23,152 bases of DNA from a virus, in the IMG/VR virus record IMGVR_UViG_3300009481_000106, positions 1 through 23,152 of that record; one strand, given 5' to 3'. The position numbers and the translations under genes are program-made. Below are positions 13,476-20,178 of the stretch, one piece after another. The notes under the pieces were generated by a model that worked only from the letters and a program-made list of their open reading frames with translations, ran no database searches and was not told where the DNA came from. The stretch's first letter is position 1, and every line of letters starts with the position of its first letter.

Positions 13476-14585
13476 GTGTTAAAAGTTTTAGATTTATTTT
13501 CAGGTATAGGTGGTTTTAGCCTAGGGTTAGAGTCAACAGGTTTTTTTGAAACAATAGCTTTTTGTGAAAAGGATGATTTTTGCAGACAAGTTTTAAAAAA
13601 GAATTGGCCTAATATTTCAATATATAATGATGTAAGGAGTTTACATGACACAAGAATACAAGCAGACGTCGTTTCTGGAGGCTTTCCCTGCCAAGCGTTT
13701 AGTCAAGCAGGATTACAAAAAGGCAGAAGTGACGACCGATGGCTCTGGAATGAAATGTTTGATGTTATTAAAAGAGTCAAACCAAGATGGGTTATTGGAG
13801 AAAATGTGCAAGGAATTATTAACATCGAAAACGGCATGGTACTCAGACAGGTGCAAGACGACTTGGAAGGTGAAGGTTTCAAAGTCCAATGTTTCGTTAT
13901 TCCAGCTTCAGGCATCGGTGCTTGGCATCAAAGAAAAAGAGTCTGGATCTTGGCTTCAAACTCCAACAACACAAGATGCAAGGATAGGACCGAACAATAT
14001 AGGAGGCAACCAGCACAGAGTCAAGAGAGGCTCAATAGCACTAGCAGACCAAATTTTATTTCCAACTCCAACAACTATGGATCACATAGATCGAAAGGGA
14101 ATGAGACCATCGAGAGCAGCGACCAACAGAAAGACAGGGTATTTGTCAGAGATGATAAAGATGTATCCGACACCAAGAGCAGCCGACGTGGAGGGAGGAG
14201 CAGTCAAGGATGTGAAAATAAAGAATGGTCATTTTTATCGAGAGAACAAGAAAGGCGAGAGATGGGGAGTGAAGTTGAGGGACGCAGTACAAACTTATCC
14301 AACTCCGAGGTCCAGGGATTACAAAGATTCAGTGATGTCAGTTCCTCCTTCAGTTCAGAAGGGGAGACAACCAACTTTAGGGGAGAAGATTGCGATAGAG
14401 AAAAAACAAATAGAGCCAGAGAAACTTGGTGGCAAACTCAATCCAGAGTTTGTGGAGTTCCTCATGGGGTATCCTATGGGGTGGACAAAGATAGAGCCAA
14501 GCGAATAAAAGCTTTAGGTAATTCTATTGTCCCACAAATTGTAAGGCAGATAGGGTTAGCAATTAAGGAAGCAGAAAATGAATGA
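13476..14585 (+). CDS. dcm: DNA cytosine-5 methyltransferase (369 aa)
   Basis: Transfers a methyl group from SAM to C5 of cytosine at a specific site. Motifs in order: I D-L-F-S-G-I-G-G (6-13), IV G-G-F-P-C-Q (68-73, catalytic C72), VI G-E-N-V (108-111), VIII H-Q-R-K-R-V-W-I (151-158), and IX/X K-A-L-G-N-S-I-V-P-Q-I (345-355). The target-recognition region (160-320) has repeated Asn-Ser steps (S-N-S-N-N at 161 and 196, V-S-D-T-K at 230, L-S-N-S-E at 274). Start chosen at GTG 13476, with AAGGGG 7 nt upstream; an upstream TTG has no site. No restriction endonuclease is seen nearby, so it probably acts alone to shield phage DNA. Most of the gene from 13645 is also open in the +1 frame (next entry). 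Confidence 0.93.
   Translation: MLKVLDLFSGIGGFSLGLESTGFFETIAFCEKDDFCRQVLKKNWPNISIYNDVRSLHDTRIQADVVSGGFPCQAFSQAGLQKGRSDDRWLWNEMFDVIKRVKPRWVIGENVQGIINIENGMVLRQVQDDLEGEGFKVQCFVIPASGIGAWHQRKRVWILASNSNNTRCKDRTEQYRRQPAQSQERLNSTSRPNFISNSNNYGSHRSKGNETIESSDQQKDRVFVRDDKDVSDTKSSRRGGRSSQGCENKEWSFLSREQERREMGSEVEGRSTNLSNSEVQGLQRFSDVSSSFSSEGETTNFRGEDCDREKTNRARETWWQTQSRVCGVPHGVSYGVDKDRAKRIKALGNSIVPQIVRQIGLAIKEAENE
13633..13639 (+). promoter_or_regulatory. Ribosome binding site inside dcm, for the nested gene
   Basis: TAAGGAG at 13633-13639, with a 5-nt spacer before ATG 13645. This near-perfect site falls within the dcm frame and is placed exactly for the nested +1 frame, strong evidence that the nested frame is translated. 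Confidence 0.8.
13645..14508 (+). CDS. Nested +1-frame gene within dcm, with PTP-repeat / GGxLNPxFVExLMGxPxGW domain (287 aa)
   Basis: A second complete frame lies wholly inside dcm, shifted by +1. It has its own TAAGGAG site and carries features I recognise from phage proteins usually found beside or within cytosine methyltransferases: K-T-T-W-K-V-K-V-S-K-S-N-V-S-L-F-Q-L (71-88), four 'PTP' steps (L-Q-T-P-T-T-Q-D at 104, F-P-T-P-T-T-M-D at 139, Y-P-T-P-R-A-A-D at 174, Y-P-T-P-R-S-R-D at 218), and the C-terminal L-G-G-K-L-N-P-E-F-V-E-F-L-M-G-Y-P-M-G-W-T (261-281). Each PTP step is the same DNA that gives the Asn-Ser step in dcm. The function is unknown; the protein may be a specificity or accessory partner of the methyltransferase. 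Not a sequencing frameshift: dcm keeps its own motifs to its C-terminus. Confidence 0.85.
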   Translation: MTQEYKQTSFLEAFPAKRLVKQDYKKAEVTTDGSGMKCLMLLKESNQDGLLEKMCKELLTSKTAWYSDRCKTTWKVKVSKSNVSLFQLQASVLGIKEKESGSWLQTPTTQDARIGPNNIGGNQHRVKRGSIALADQILFPTPTTMDHIDRKGMRPSRAATNRKTGYLSEMIKMYPTPRAADVEGGAVKDVKIKNGHFYRENKKGERWGVKLRDAVQTYPTPRSRDYKDSVMSVPPSVQKGRQPTLGEKIAIEKKQIEPEKLGGKLNPEFVEFLMGYPMGWTKIEPSE

Positions 14586-14802
14586 TATTGATACAATACA
14601 AGTTATACGTAAACACATAAAAAAAGAAATAGATAGTGTTAAAGAACATCTCTGTTATGGTATAGACAGCCAGGAACAATTGCTCTATGCTAGAGGTAAG
14701 CTCAACGCATTGGAAGCGTTGCTTCAGGATCTGAAAGACCTGCAAAATAGAGAGGAAGTATATGACGACTTTAATCAAGCCAAAACGTTATCAAAAAAAT
14801 GA
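14578..14802 (+). CDS. Small coiled-coil protein (74 aa)
   Basis: Predicted almost entirely helical: I-R-K-H-I-K-K-E-I-D-S-V-K-E-H-L, then Q-L-L-Y-A-R-G-K-L-N-A-L-E-A-L-L-Q-D-L-K-D-L. Many phages carry a short helical protein of this layout ('I-x-x-x-L-A-x-G-x-x-x-x-Y-x-x-x-x-G-x-L-x-G-L') near head or packaging genes, function unknown. The start overlaps the end of dcm by 8 nt, and its last 41 nt overlap the co-chaperonin gene, whose ribosome binding site lies inside it. Confidence 0.72.
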   Translation: MNDIDTIQVIRKHIKKEIDSVKEHLCYGIDSQEQLLYARGKLNALEALLQDLKDLQNREEVYDDFNQAKTLSKK

Positions 14803-15178
14803 CGTTCAAGTTCCGAAGGGACCAAAAGAAACTGAGGAATATCTAAAAATAATACCAAAACCAGTTGGATACAGACTTTTAGTAAGGCCTTATGAAGGTA
14901 AAGAAAAAACTGAAGGTGGTGTATATATATCTGATACAACAAGAGACAACATACAAATGACTACTGTAGTTGGTTTAGTTATTAAAATGGGTGATCTGTG
15001 TTACAAAGATAAAGATAAGTTTCCAACAGGACCTTGGTGTAAAGAGGGACAGTTTGTTGTCTATGGACGCTATTCTGGAGCTCGATTTAAAACTAAGTAC
15101 GGAGAGCATCGTATATTAAATGACGATGAAATCATCGGTACTATTGCTAAACCCGAGGACATCCTCGCATTATTCTAA
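14762..15178 (+). CDS. GroES-like co-chaperonin (Cpn10 family, 138 aa)
   Basis: Caps the host GroEL chamber while phage proteins fold, as T4 gp31 does for its capsid protein. The Cpn10 core spans about 32-130: P-V-G-Y-R-L-L-V-R-P (34-43), a mobile-loop segment E-K-T-E-G-G-V-Y-I-S (48-57) that matches the GroES contact pattern of Gly-Gly plus three hydrophobic residues, V-V-G-L-V-I-K-M-G (69-77), and a GroES-like C-terminal strand E-H-R-I-L-N-D-D-E-I-I-G-T-I (115-128). About 30 residues are added at the N-terminus, and there is an insert D-K-F-P-T-G-P-W-C-K. AGAGGA precedes the ATG. Directly upstream of scaffold and capsid genes, it very likely serves capsid folding. Confidence 0.88.
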   Translation: MTTLIKPKRYQKNDVQVPKGPKETEEYLKIIPKPVGYRLLVRPYEGKEKTEGGVYISDTTRDNIQMTTVVGLVIKMGDLCYKDKDKFPTGPWCKEGQFVVYGRYSGARFKTKYGEHRILNDDEIIGTIAKPEDILALF

Positions 15179-15187
15179 GGAGTAATT

Positions 15188-16090
15188 ATGTCAGTAAATG
15201 AAAATGTAGAGTTAGACACTGATGGTTTACAAGATCAAAAACTAGCAGTGCCAGAACAACCTAAAGAAGAAAAATTAGAACAAGTTGAAGTAGATTTAGG
15301 TTACACTGATCACAGTAAAAACGAAACAAAAACAAAAGTAGTTGAAAAAGAAGAAAGCGAAAAAGACAATCTATCTGATGTATCAGATAATGTGCAAAAA
15401 AGAATTGATAAACTTACTAGAAAATTTAGGGAAGCTGAGAGAAGAGAAAAAGCTGCTTTAGATTATGCAAAAGGTTTACAAAATAAATATGCTGGTCTTG
15501 AAAAAAATTCAAAAGTACAAGAAAAAACTTACATTGATGAGTTTGACGCAAGAGTAGATGCACAAAGAGAACAAGTAAAAGCAAAATTAAAAACAGCGAT
15601 TGAAGACAATAACACTGATAAAATTATGGAAGCTAATGATGAGCTTACTCGTTTAGCAGTAGAAAAAGAAAAAGCAAGAATCAAAAAAACAGAGATTGAA
15701 GCAGAAACAAAACAAGAGCCTCAACAACAAACTCAGCAGGTACAGCAACCTGTCCCTAGACCTTCAGCTACTGCTGAAGCTTGGGCACAAAAAAATGAAT
15801 GGTTTGGTAATGATAGAGTTATGACATCAGCAGCTTATGCCATACATGAAGATTTAGTGTCACAGGGGTTTGACCCAGAGTCATCTGAGTACTATAATGA
15901 AATTGACAAAAGTATGCAGGAAAATTTTCCTCATAAATTTGCTAGTGAAAAGAAGCCCGTTCAAACTGTTGCTTCAGCTGGAAGAAAACAAGAAGGACGC
16001 AGAACAGTGACTCTCACCAAGTCACAGCAAGCAATTGCAAAAAAATTAGGGGTGCCACTAGAAGAATACGCTAAATACGTGAAGGAGTAA
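15188..16090 (+). CDS. Capsid scaffolding protein (300 aa)
   Basis: Helps capsid subunits form a shell of the right size and then leaves. The sequence is highly charged and helical: an acidic N-terminus (1-65), a coiled coil K-L-T-R-K-F-R-E-A-E-R-R-E-K-A (about 75-175), a Gln/Pro-rich linker (about 178-195), then N-E-W-F-G-N-D-R-V-M-T-S-A-A-Y-A-I-H-E-D-L (about 202-223), and a basic C-terminus ending T-L-T-K-S-Q-Q-A-I-A-K-K-L-G-V-P-L-E-E-Y-A. I recall the NxWFG and T-K-x-Q-x-x-x-A-x-K-L-G-V blocks from scaffold proteins of marine podoviruses. AAGGAG precedes the ATG, and its position before the head proteins and capsid is typical. Confidence 0.85.
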   Translation: MSVNENVELDTDGLQDQKLAVPEQPKEEKLEQVEVDLGYTDHSKNETKTKVVEKEESEKDNLSDVSDNVQKRIDKLTRKFREAERREKAALDYAKGLQNKYAGLEKNSKVQEKTYIDEFDARVDAQREQVKAKLKTAIEDNNTDKIMEANDELTRLAVEKEKARIKKTEIEAETKQEPQQQTQQVQQPVPRPSATAEAWAQKNEWFGNDRVMTSAAYAIHEDLVSQGFDPESSEYYNEIDKSMQENFPHKFASEKKPVQTVASAGRKQEGRRTVTLTKSQQAIAKKLGVPLEEYAKYVKE

Positions 16091-16094
16091 AAAT

Positions 16095-16565
16095 ATGATA
16101 AAAGCAGAAAATAATAGAACCTCACGCGCGTCGCAAGAAAGAAAAGAAAGAACGAAAACTTGGACGCCTCCATCAAGTCTGGACGCACCTCCTGCACCGA
16201 AAGGATTTGTACACAGATGGATTAGAACCGAAGTAATGGGTCAAGAGGATACAGGTAATGTATCTAAAAAACTCAGAGAAGGTTGGGATTTCGTAAGAGC
16301 CGAAGAAATAAAAAATACTTTAGGTGATCACGATTATCCAGTAATTCATAAGGGACAATATCAGGGGTTAATAGGGGTTGGTGGCCTTGTGTTGGCAAGG
16401 ATACCTGAAGAAATGGTCGAGCAACGCAAGAAGTATTTTCAAAATATTACTTCTGACCAAGTTAAAGCCGTTGATAACGATATTCTAAGGGAACAACGAC
16501 CAGAGATGCCTGTCAATATTGATAGACAATCTCGTGTAACTTTTGGTGGTGGTCGTAAGTCCTAG
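16095..16565 (+). CDS. Probable virion-associated protein upstream of capsid (156 aa)
   Basis: Strong GAAGGAG at 16081-16087 and only 4 nt after the scaffold stop. It has a basic, disordered start (residues 1-28), then P-K-G-F-V-H-R-W-I-R (about 35-44), W-D-F-V-R-A-E-E (about 64-71), and a compact part G-L-I-G-V-G-G-L-V-L-A-R-I-P (about 91-104) followed by E-Q-R-K-K-Y-F. I recall proteins with this RWxR...GVGGLxLxRxPxE...QRxxYF pattern between scaffold and capsid in many podoviruses; they are called structural, but the exact role is not known. Confidence 0.75.
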   Translation: MIKAENNRTSRASQERKERTKTWTPPSSLDAPPAPKGFVHRWIRTEVMGQEDTGNVSKKLREGWDFVRAEEIKNTLGDHDYPVIHKGQYQGLIGVGGLVLARIPEEMVEQRKKYFQNITSDQVKAVDNDILREQRPEMPVNIDRQSRVTFGGGRKS

Positions 16566-16623
16566 ACTAAAGACAACTGCCGTATTTGTTTAACAAGCCT
16601 ATTTTTTTACAAGGAGGTAAAAC

Positions 16624-17211
16624 ATGGCAAACGTAAGTGAAAAATTTGGTCTCAGACCATACAAGACACTTGGAGGACATGCATGGAATAACCAACAGAA
16701 TAGGTACACTATATCAAACAACTACGGAACAGCAATTTTCCAAGGCGATTTAGTGATACCTGCAACTGATGGTGACATCGAAAGACATACTGCTGGAAAC
16801 GGACAAGCTGTTTTAGGTGTATTCAACGGATGTTTCTATACTGATCCTACAACAAAAAAACCAACATTTAGTAATTTTTATCCTGGTAGCATTGCTGCTG
16901 ATGATATTGTTGCTAATGTTATTGACGATCCACAAACTTTATTTTTAATTGATGCTGATGCAGCTTTTACTAGAGCTGGTTTGTTTACTAATTATTCTGT
17001 AACAAACGTGACTGGTAATACTGACACTGGTATCTCAAAAGTACAGTTAGATGTATCAGAGGTGAGCACATCATTTAGTTTTGCATTACAAGCAGTAGAT
17101 ATTTCACAAGATGTGAATAATGAAGACACTGCAAATGCTAATGCTAATGTTGTTGTTCGTATTAATAACCACTTCTATCAGCAAAATAATAATGCTGATA
17201 CTGGCGTATAA
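16624..17211 (+). CDS. Probable head/structural protein before major capsid (195 aa)
   Basis: Starts behind a full AAGGAGGT site, a sign of high expression. The protein opens F-G-L-R-P-Y-K-T-L-G-G and contains I-F-Q-G-D-L-V (about 40-46), L-G-V-F-N-G-C-F-Y-T-D-P-T-T (about 64-77) and F-S-N-F-Y-P-G. It is beta-rich with no membrane segment. I recall this 'GxRPxxxLxG ... GVFxGCxYTDPTTxxxxFSxYYPG' family beside podovirus capsid genes, where it is seen as a virion protein, perhaps a decoration or head-completion factor. Its stop lies 11 nt before the capsid ATG, so the two are co-expressed. Confidence 0.78.
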   Translation: MANVSEKFGLRPYKTLGGHAWNNQQNRYTISNNYGTAIFQGDLVIPATDGDIERHTAGNGQAVLGVFNGCFYTDPTTKKPTFSNFYPGSIAADDIVANVIDDPQTLFLIDADAAFTRAGLFTNYSVTNVTGNTDTGISKVQLDVSEVSTSFSFALQAVDISQDVNNEDTANANANVVVRINNHFYQQNNNADTGV

Positions 17212-17222
17212 GGGGGTAAATT

Positions 17223-18134
17223 ATGGCTATATCAAGATCACAACTCGTCAAAGAATTAGAGCCAGGTTTAAACGCTCTCTTTGGCTTAGAATACAATAGA
17301 TACGAAAATGAGCATGTTGAAATATTTGCATCTGAAGCATCTGACAGAGCTTTTGAAGAAGAAGTAATGTTATCAGGTTTCGGAAGTGCTCCTGTTAAAG
17401 AAGAAGGTTCTGGTGTAACATTTGACCAAGCAACAGAATCTTTTACAGCAAGGTACACTCACGAAACTATTGCAATGGCATTTGCTATAACTGAAGAAGC
17501 AATTGAAGATAATCTATATGATAGATTAGCTGCAAGATATACAAGAGCTTTAGCAAGATCAATGTCAAATACTAAGCAAGTAAAAGCTGCTAACGTTTTA
17601 AACAATGCTTTTAACTCAAGTTTCGCAGGTGGTGATGGTAAGGAGCTTTGTGCAACTGATCATCCTTTAGCTAATGGTGGTACTTTCAGAAATGAATTAT
17701 CAACTGCAGCTGATTTAAGTGAAACTTCTTTAGAGCAATCATTAATTGATATTGCAGCTTTCGTAGATGAAAGAGGACTTAAAATTGCAATGCAAGGTAT
17801 TAAATTAGTAATTCCAAAAGAATTACAATTTACTGCTGAGAGAATTTTAAGATCTCCACAAAGAGTCGGCACAGCTGATAATGATATCAACGCTATGGCA
17901 TCTATGGGTATGATCCCACAAGGTTATAGAGTAAATCATTATTTAACTGATACTGATGCTTTTTTCATAATGACTGATGCACCTAACGGCATGAAAATGT
18001 TTGTTAGAAGCCCAATCAAAACTGCTATTGAAGGTGACTTCGATACTGGTAATGTAAGGTTCAAGGCAAGAGAAAGATATTCTTTTGGATTTTCTGATCC
18101 AAGAGGTATATTTGGCTCACCTGGTGCAGCATAA
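17223..18134 (+). CDS. Major capsid protein, Mu gpT-like (303 aa)
   Basis: Builds the icosahedral head. The sequence has the character of HK97-fold major head proteins of the Mu gpT type: an N-terminal helix (L-E-P-G-L-N-A-L-F-G-L-E-Y), a glycine-containing beta region with F-T-A-R-Y-T-H-E-T-I-A-M-A-F-A-I-T-E-E-A (about 73-92), L-C-A-T-D-H-P-L-A-N-G-G-T (about 141-153), and I-P-K-E-L-Q-F-T-A-E-R-I-L (about 195-207). It ends F-S-D-P-R-G-I-F-G-S. Length is normal. AAGGGGGT precedes the ATG, and a strong terminator follows the stop, fitting a highly expressed structural gene. Confidence 0.92.
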   Translation: MAISRSQLVKELEPGLNALFGLEYNRYENEHVEIFASEASDRAFEEEVMLSGFGSAPVKEEGSGVTFDQATESFTARYTHETIAMAFAITEEAIEDNLYDRLAARYTRALARSMSNTKQVKAANVLNNAFNSSFAGGDGKELCATDHPLANGGTFRNELSTAADLSETSLEQSLIDIAAFVDERGLKIAMQGIKLVIPKELQFTAERILRSPQRVGTADNDINAMASMGMIPQGYRVNHYLTDTDAFFIMTDAPNGMKMFVRSPIKTAIEGDFDTGNVRFKARERYSFGFSDPRGIFGSPGAA

Positions 18135-18162
18135 GTTTATTTCTCCAATGTAAACTGAAAGA

Positions 18163-18189
18163 GGGGGACTTACATAGTCCCCTTTTTTT
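18163..18189 (+). terminator. Strong intrinsic terminator after the capsid gene
   Basis: GGGGAC (18164-18169) pairs with GTCCCC (18177-18182) around a 7-nt loop, followed by seven T. It closes the head operon and probably sets the capsid mRNA apart from the following unit. Confidence 0.9.
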
Positions 18190-18192
18190 ATG

Positions 18193-18283
18193 TATAATAT
18201 AATTACCAAGAATAATATTCACTGATATAGACAGGCTTGGCTGACTTCCCTAGAGGACTATATCTTTTAACTAGGAGATTAAG
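18193..18283 (+). promoter_or_regulatory. Probable promoter and structured 5' leader for the 18284 gene
   Basis: TATAAT at 18193-18198 lies just after the terminator, without a convincing -35. Downstream, GATATAG (18224-18230) pairs with CTATATC (18258-18264), a stem of 7 bp enclosing 27 nt that can fold further, and then TAGGAG precedes ATG 18284. The strong terminator before it makes a promoter here likely; the leader structure may control translation. Confidence 0.5.
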
Positions 18284-18904
18284 ATGGCGAATACAACTTT
18301 TTCAGGTCCAGTCAGATCAGAAAATGGATTTCAAACTATAACAAAAAATGCAACCACTGGTGCGATTACTGTTACAAGTGGAGATAAAATGGCAGTTGAG
18401 GCTACTGGAGGTGCTGGTATTGAAGGCACAGCATCAGTTTATGTAACTCAAGTAAATAGACTTAAAAGTGATGTAACTACAAATGTTAACATTGTTAAAA
18501 CAACTATTATGATTGATTTAACTGGTCTTAAAGATGGTGGAACTGCTGGTGATATTATTGGTAAAGATGGTGCTGGTGTTGCTTTTATTGGTCAAGTAAC
18601 TACTGCTAACCAAGGAACTGTTTTTGGTGTAACAATGACTTGTGTTGAAACACCTGCTGGTGGAAGTACAGATATTGATCTGTTTTCTGCAACTGAAGGC
18701 ACAGGTGTTAATGACACTGCAATCGGTGACTTAACAGAAACTCAAATTATAAACGCTGGTGCAGCATCAGCTGGTACTGTGGTTGCTGGTGGCGATATTG
18801 CAGCAGATCAATTTTTGTATCTGGTCAGTCAAGGCACAGGTGATGCAACTTACACAGCTGGTCGTTTTCTTATAGAAATTACTGGTTTTGATGCAGCTAG
18901 TTAA
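18284..18904 (+). CDS. Probable virion protein, beta-rich (206 aa)
   Basis: The sequence starts MANTTFSGPVRSENGFQTI, continues K-N-A-T-T-G-A-I-T, and is rich in Gly, Thr, Ala and Val with very few charged helices, typical of surface beta-structure. I recall proteins beginning MANT-x-F-x-G-PVRS-x-x-GF beside the capsid genes of marine cyanophages and pelagiphages, described as structural; a decoration or fibre-like role is likely, but the function is unproven. First gene of a new transcription unit, with TAGGAG before the ATG. Confidence 0.75.
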   Translation: MANTTFSGPVRSENGFQTITKNATTGAITVTSGDKMAVEATGGAGIEGTASVYVTQVNRLKSDVTTNVNIVKTTIMIDLTGLKDGGTAGDIIGKDGAGVAFIGQVTTANQGTVFGVTMTCVETPAGGSTDIDLFSATEGTGVNDTAIGDLTETQIINAGAASAGTVVAGGDIAADQFLYLVSQGTGDATYTAGRFLIEITGFDAAS

Positions 18905-18916
18905 TAGGGGATTATT

Positions 18917-19225
18917 ATGAACTCAGATATAGGTGCAAAAACTCTTACCTCGACTAATACTGTTCAGTCAGGTAGAACAAGATTGCTATCTATTTATTAT
19001 GTTGGTCACGCATCAGCAGGAACTTTAACTTTTAAAGATGGTGGAGGTAGTGGTACACAGAAACTTGTAATCACTACACCTGCTGGAAGTGCAGCTGACC
19101 AATACCAAGTGGATATGCCTTTAGATGGTATTTTATTTAAAACAGATATGCACTTGACTATTAGTAACGTAACCTCTGTTACAGTTTTTGTAACACCGAT
19201 TACGGCTGATACTGATAATGGATAG
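18917..19225 (+). CDS. Small beta-rich probable virion protein (102 aa)
   Basis: It lies 12 nt after the previous gene with a GGGGATTATT region before its ATG. Composition is Thr/Gly/Ser/Val-rich: T-L-T-F-K-D-G-G-G-S-G-T-Q-K-L-V-I-T-T-P-A-G-S-A-A (about 37-61) and D-G-I-L-F-K-T-D. This small all-beta layout ('L-x-F-K-D-G-x-x-G-x ... T-P') is common among phage decoration-like proteins. Family not named; placed among structural genes by context. Its end overlaps the next ATG. Confidence 0.68.
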   Translation: MNSDIGAKTLTSTNTVQSGRTRLLSIYYVGHASAGTLTFKDGGGSGTQKLVITTPAGSAADQYQVDMPLDGILFKTDMHLTISNVTSVTVFVTPITADTDNG

Positions 19226-19526
19226 TTATACAGCAGAACTTCTTGGTTTCAAAGAAGGTGGTATGCCACCAAAAACTAAGAAATATTTTAGGTCTACAGA
19301 GTCTGGAGCGGGGATGACTAAAGCTGGTGTTGCAAAATACCGAAGAGACAATCCTGGTTCCAAACTCAAGACTGCTGTGACTGAGAAAAAACCAAGTAAG
19401 TCTAGACAAAAAAGAAGAAAGTCTTATTGTTCTAGAAGTAAAGGACAAATGAAAATGCACAATATTAATTGTCAGAAAACACCAAAGAAAAGAATATGTG
19501 CAGCTAGAAGGAGATGGAGATGTTAG
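19218..19526 (+). CDS. Basic Cys-containing protein, DUF6321-like (102 aa)
   Basis: After a short acidic start the product is strongly basic. It contains M-T-K-A-G-V-A-K-Y-R-R-D-N-P-G-S-K-L-K-T-A-V-T (about 33-55) and then R-K-S-Y-C-S-R-S-K-G-Q-M-K (about 67-79) and R-I-C-A-A-R-R-R-W-R-C. I recall this 'G-x-x-x-Y-R-R-x-N-P-G-S-x-L-x-x-x-V ... FC-x-R-S-x-G-x-M ... AxRxRWxC' pattern as DUF6321, frequent in phages, function unknown. Two starts are possible: ATG 19218, coupled to the previous stop, and ATG 19263 behind GAAGG. It overlaps the endolysin start. Confidence 0.72.
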   Translation: MDSYTAELLGFKEGGMPPKTKKYFRSTESGAGMTKAGVAKYRRDNPGSKLKTAVTEKKPSKSRQKRRKSYCSRSKGQMKMHNINCQKTPKKRICAARRRWRC

Positions 19527-19984
19527 AAGATTTATCAGATAATTTTAATTTAAGTGAATTTATAAAATCACAAACAGCATTAAGAAATGGTATAGACAAT
19601 ACACCAAGTGAAGAAGTGATAGAAAATTTAAGAGCTTTATGTGAAAATGTTTTACAACCTTTAAGAGATTATTTTTTGATGCCAGTTAATATATCCTCTG
19701 GCTACAGATCAGTTGCTTTGAATCACAAACTTGGTTCGAGTACCAGTTCGCAACATATACTTGGTCAAGCTGCTGACATAGAAATTTATGGAATAGGTAA
19801 TAAAGAATTAGCAGATTGGATTGCAGATAATTGTGAATATGATCAATTAATATTAGAGTTTCATAATGAAGATGACCTTAATTCAGGTTGGGTTCACGTA
19901 TCTTATAATAAAGAAAAAAACAGAAAACAATATAAGAGAGCAGATAGAAACGATGATGGTATGGTAGAGTATACTTTTGTATGA
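19520..19984 (+). CDS. Endolysin-type Zn peptidase, Peptidase_M15_3 family (154 aa)
   Basis: Cuts peptide cross-links of peptidoglycan so that progeny can leave, after the holin opens the inner membrane. It starts F-N-L-S-E-F-I-K-S-Q-T-A-L-R-N-G-I-D (9-26), then L-C-E-N-V-L-Q-P-L-R-D (40-50), S-S-G-Y-R-S (59-64), and the metal-binding S-Q-H-I-L-G-Q-A-A-D (77-86: H79, D86) and W-V-H-V (124-127: H126). This is the M15_3 pattern. Start chosen at ATG 19520: AAGGAG at 19508-19513 gives a 6-nt spacer, whereas the ATG at 19514 touches the site. No signal peptide, so export depends on the holin. The lysis genes are not adjacent. Confidence 0.9.
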   Translation: MLEDLSDNFNLSEFIKSQTALRNGIDNTPSEEVIENLRALCENVLQPLRDYFLMPVNISSGYRSVALNHKLGSSTSSQHILGQAADIEIYGIGNKELADWIADNCEYDQLILEFHNEDDLNSGWVHVSYNKEKNRKQYKRADRNDDGMVEYTFV

Positions 19985-20136
19985 CTATAGGTAGAAGTCA
20001 GATGAGACAACAAGTCTCTAAACCACCACAAAAAAGAAAGTGGTCTAAAAAAAGAAAAAGTAAAATAAATTGTAAAAGACCAAAAGGATTTAGTGAGAAA
20101 GCACATTGTGCAGGAAGAAGAAAGCGTAGAGTATAG
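19981..20136 (+). CDS. Very basic 51-aa protein with a 'INCKRPKGFSEKAHC' motif
   Basis: ATG 19981 overlaps the endolysin stop by 4 nt and opens 51 codons ending at TAG 20134-20136. Most of the product is Lys/Arg (R-K-W-S-K-K-R-K-S-K), with I-N-C-K-R-P-K-G-F-S-E-K-A-H-C-A-G-R-R-K-R near the end. I recall near-identical small proteins (INC-x-x-PKGFS-x-KAHCAGRKKR) in marine phage genomes. Function unknown; two Cys and strong charge suggest nucleic-acid binding. Too short for many gene finders, but the conserved motif supports it. Confidence 0.75.
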   Translation: MTIGRSQMRQQVSKPPQKRKWSKKRKSKINCKRPKGFSEKAHCAGRRKRRV

Positions 20137-20141
20137 ACATA

Positions 20142-20159
20142 TTAAACGTGAAGGTTTAA
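20142..20159. repeat. Small hairpin before the 20179 gene
   Basis: TTAAAC (20142-20147) pairs with GTTTAA (20154-20159) around a 6-nt loop. There is no T-run, so it is not a terminator; it may be an RNA processing site or chance in AT-rich DNA. Confidence 0.3.
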
Positions 20160-20178
20160 AATAAAATTAGGAGTTATT

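Noticed and set aside
13645-14508. Explanation of the two dcm frames as one frameshifted gene
   Set aside because: The dcm frame is open without interruption and keeps its C-terminal K-A-L-G-N motif after the nested frame has ended, so no frameshift is needed.
16577-16600. Reverse-strand near match to the promoter nonamer (GTTTAACAA)
   Set aside because: 8 of 9 bases on the opposite strand to all genes, with no -10 box in the right place; likely chance.
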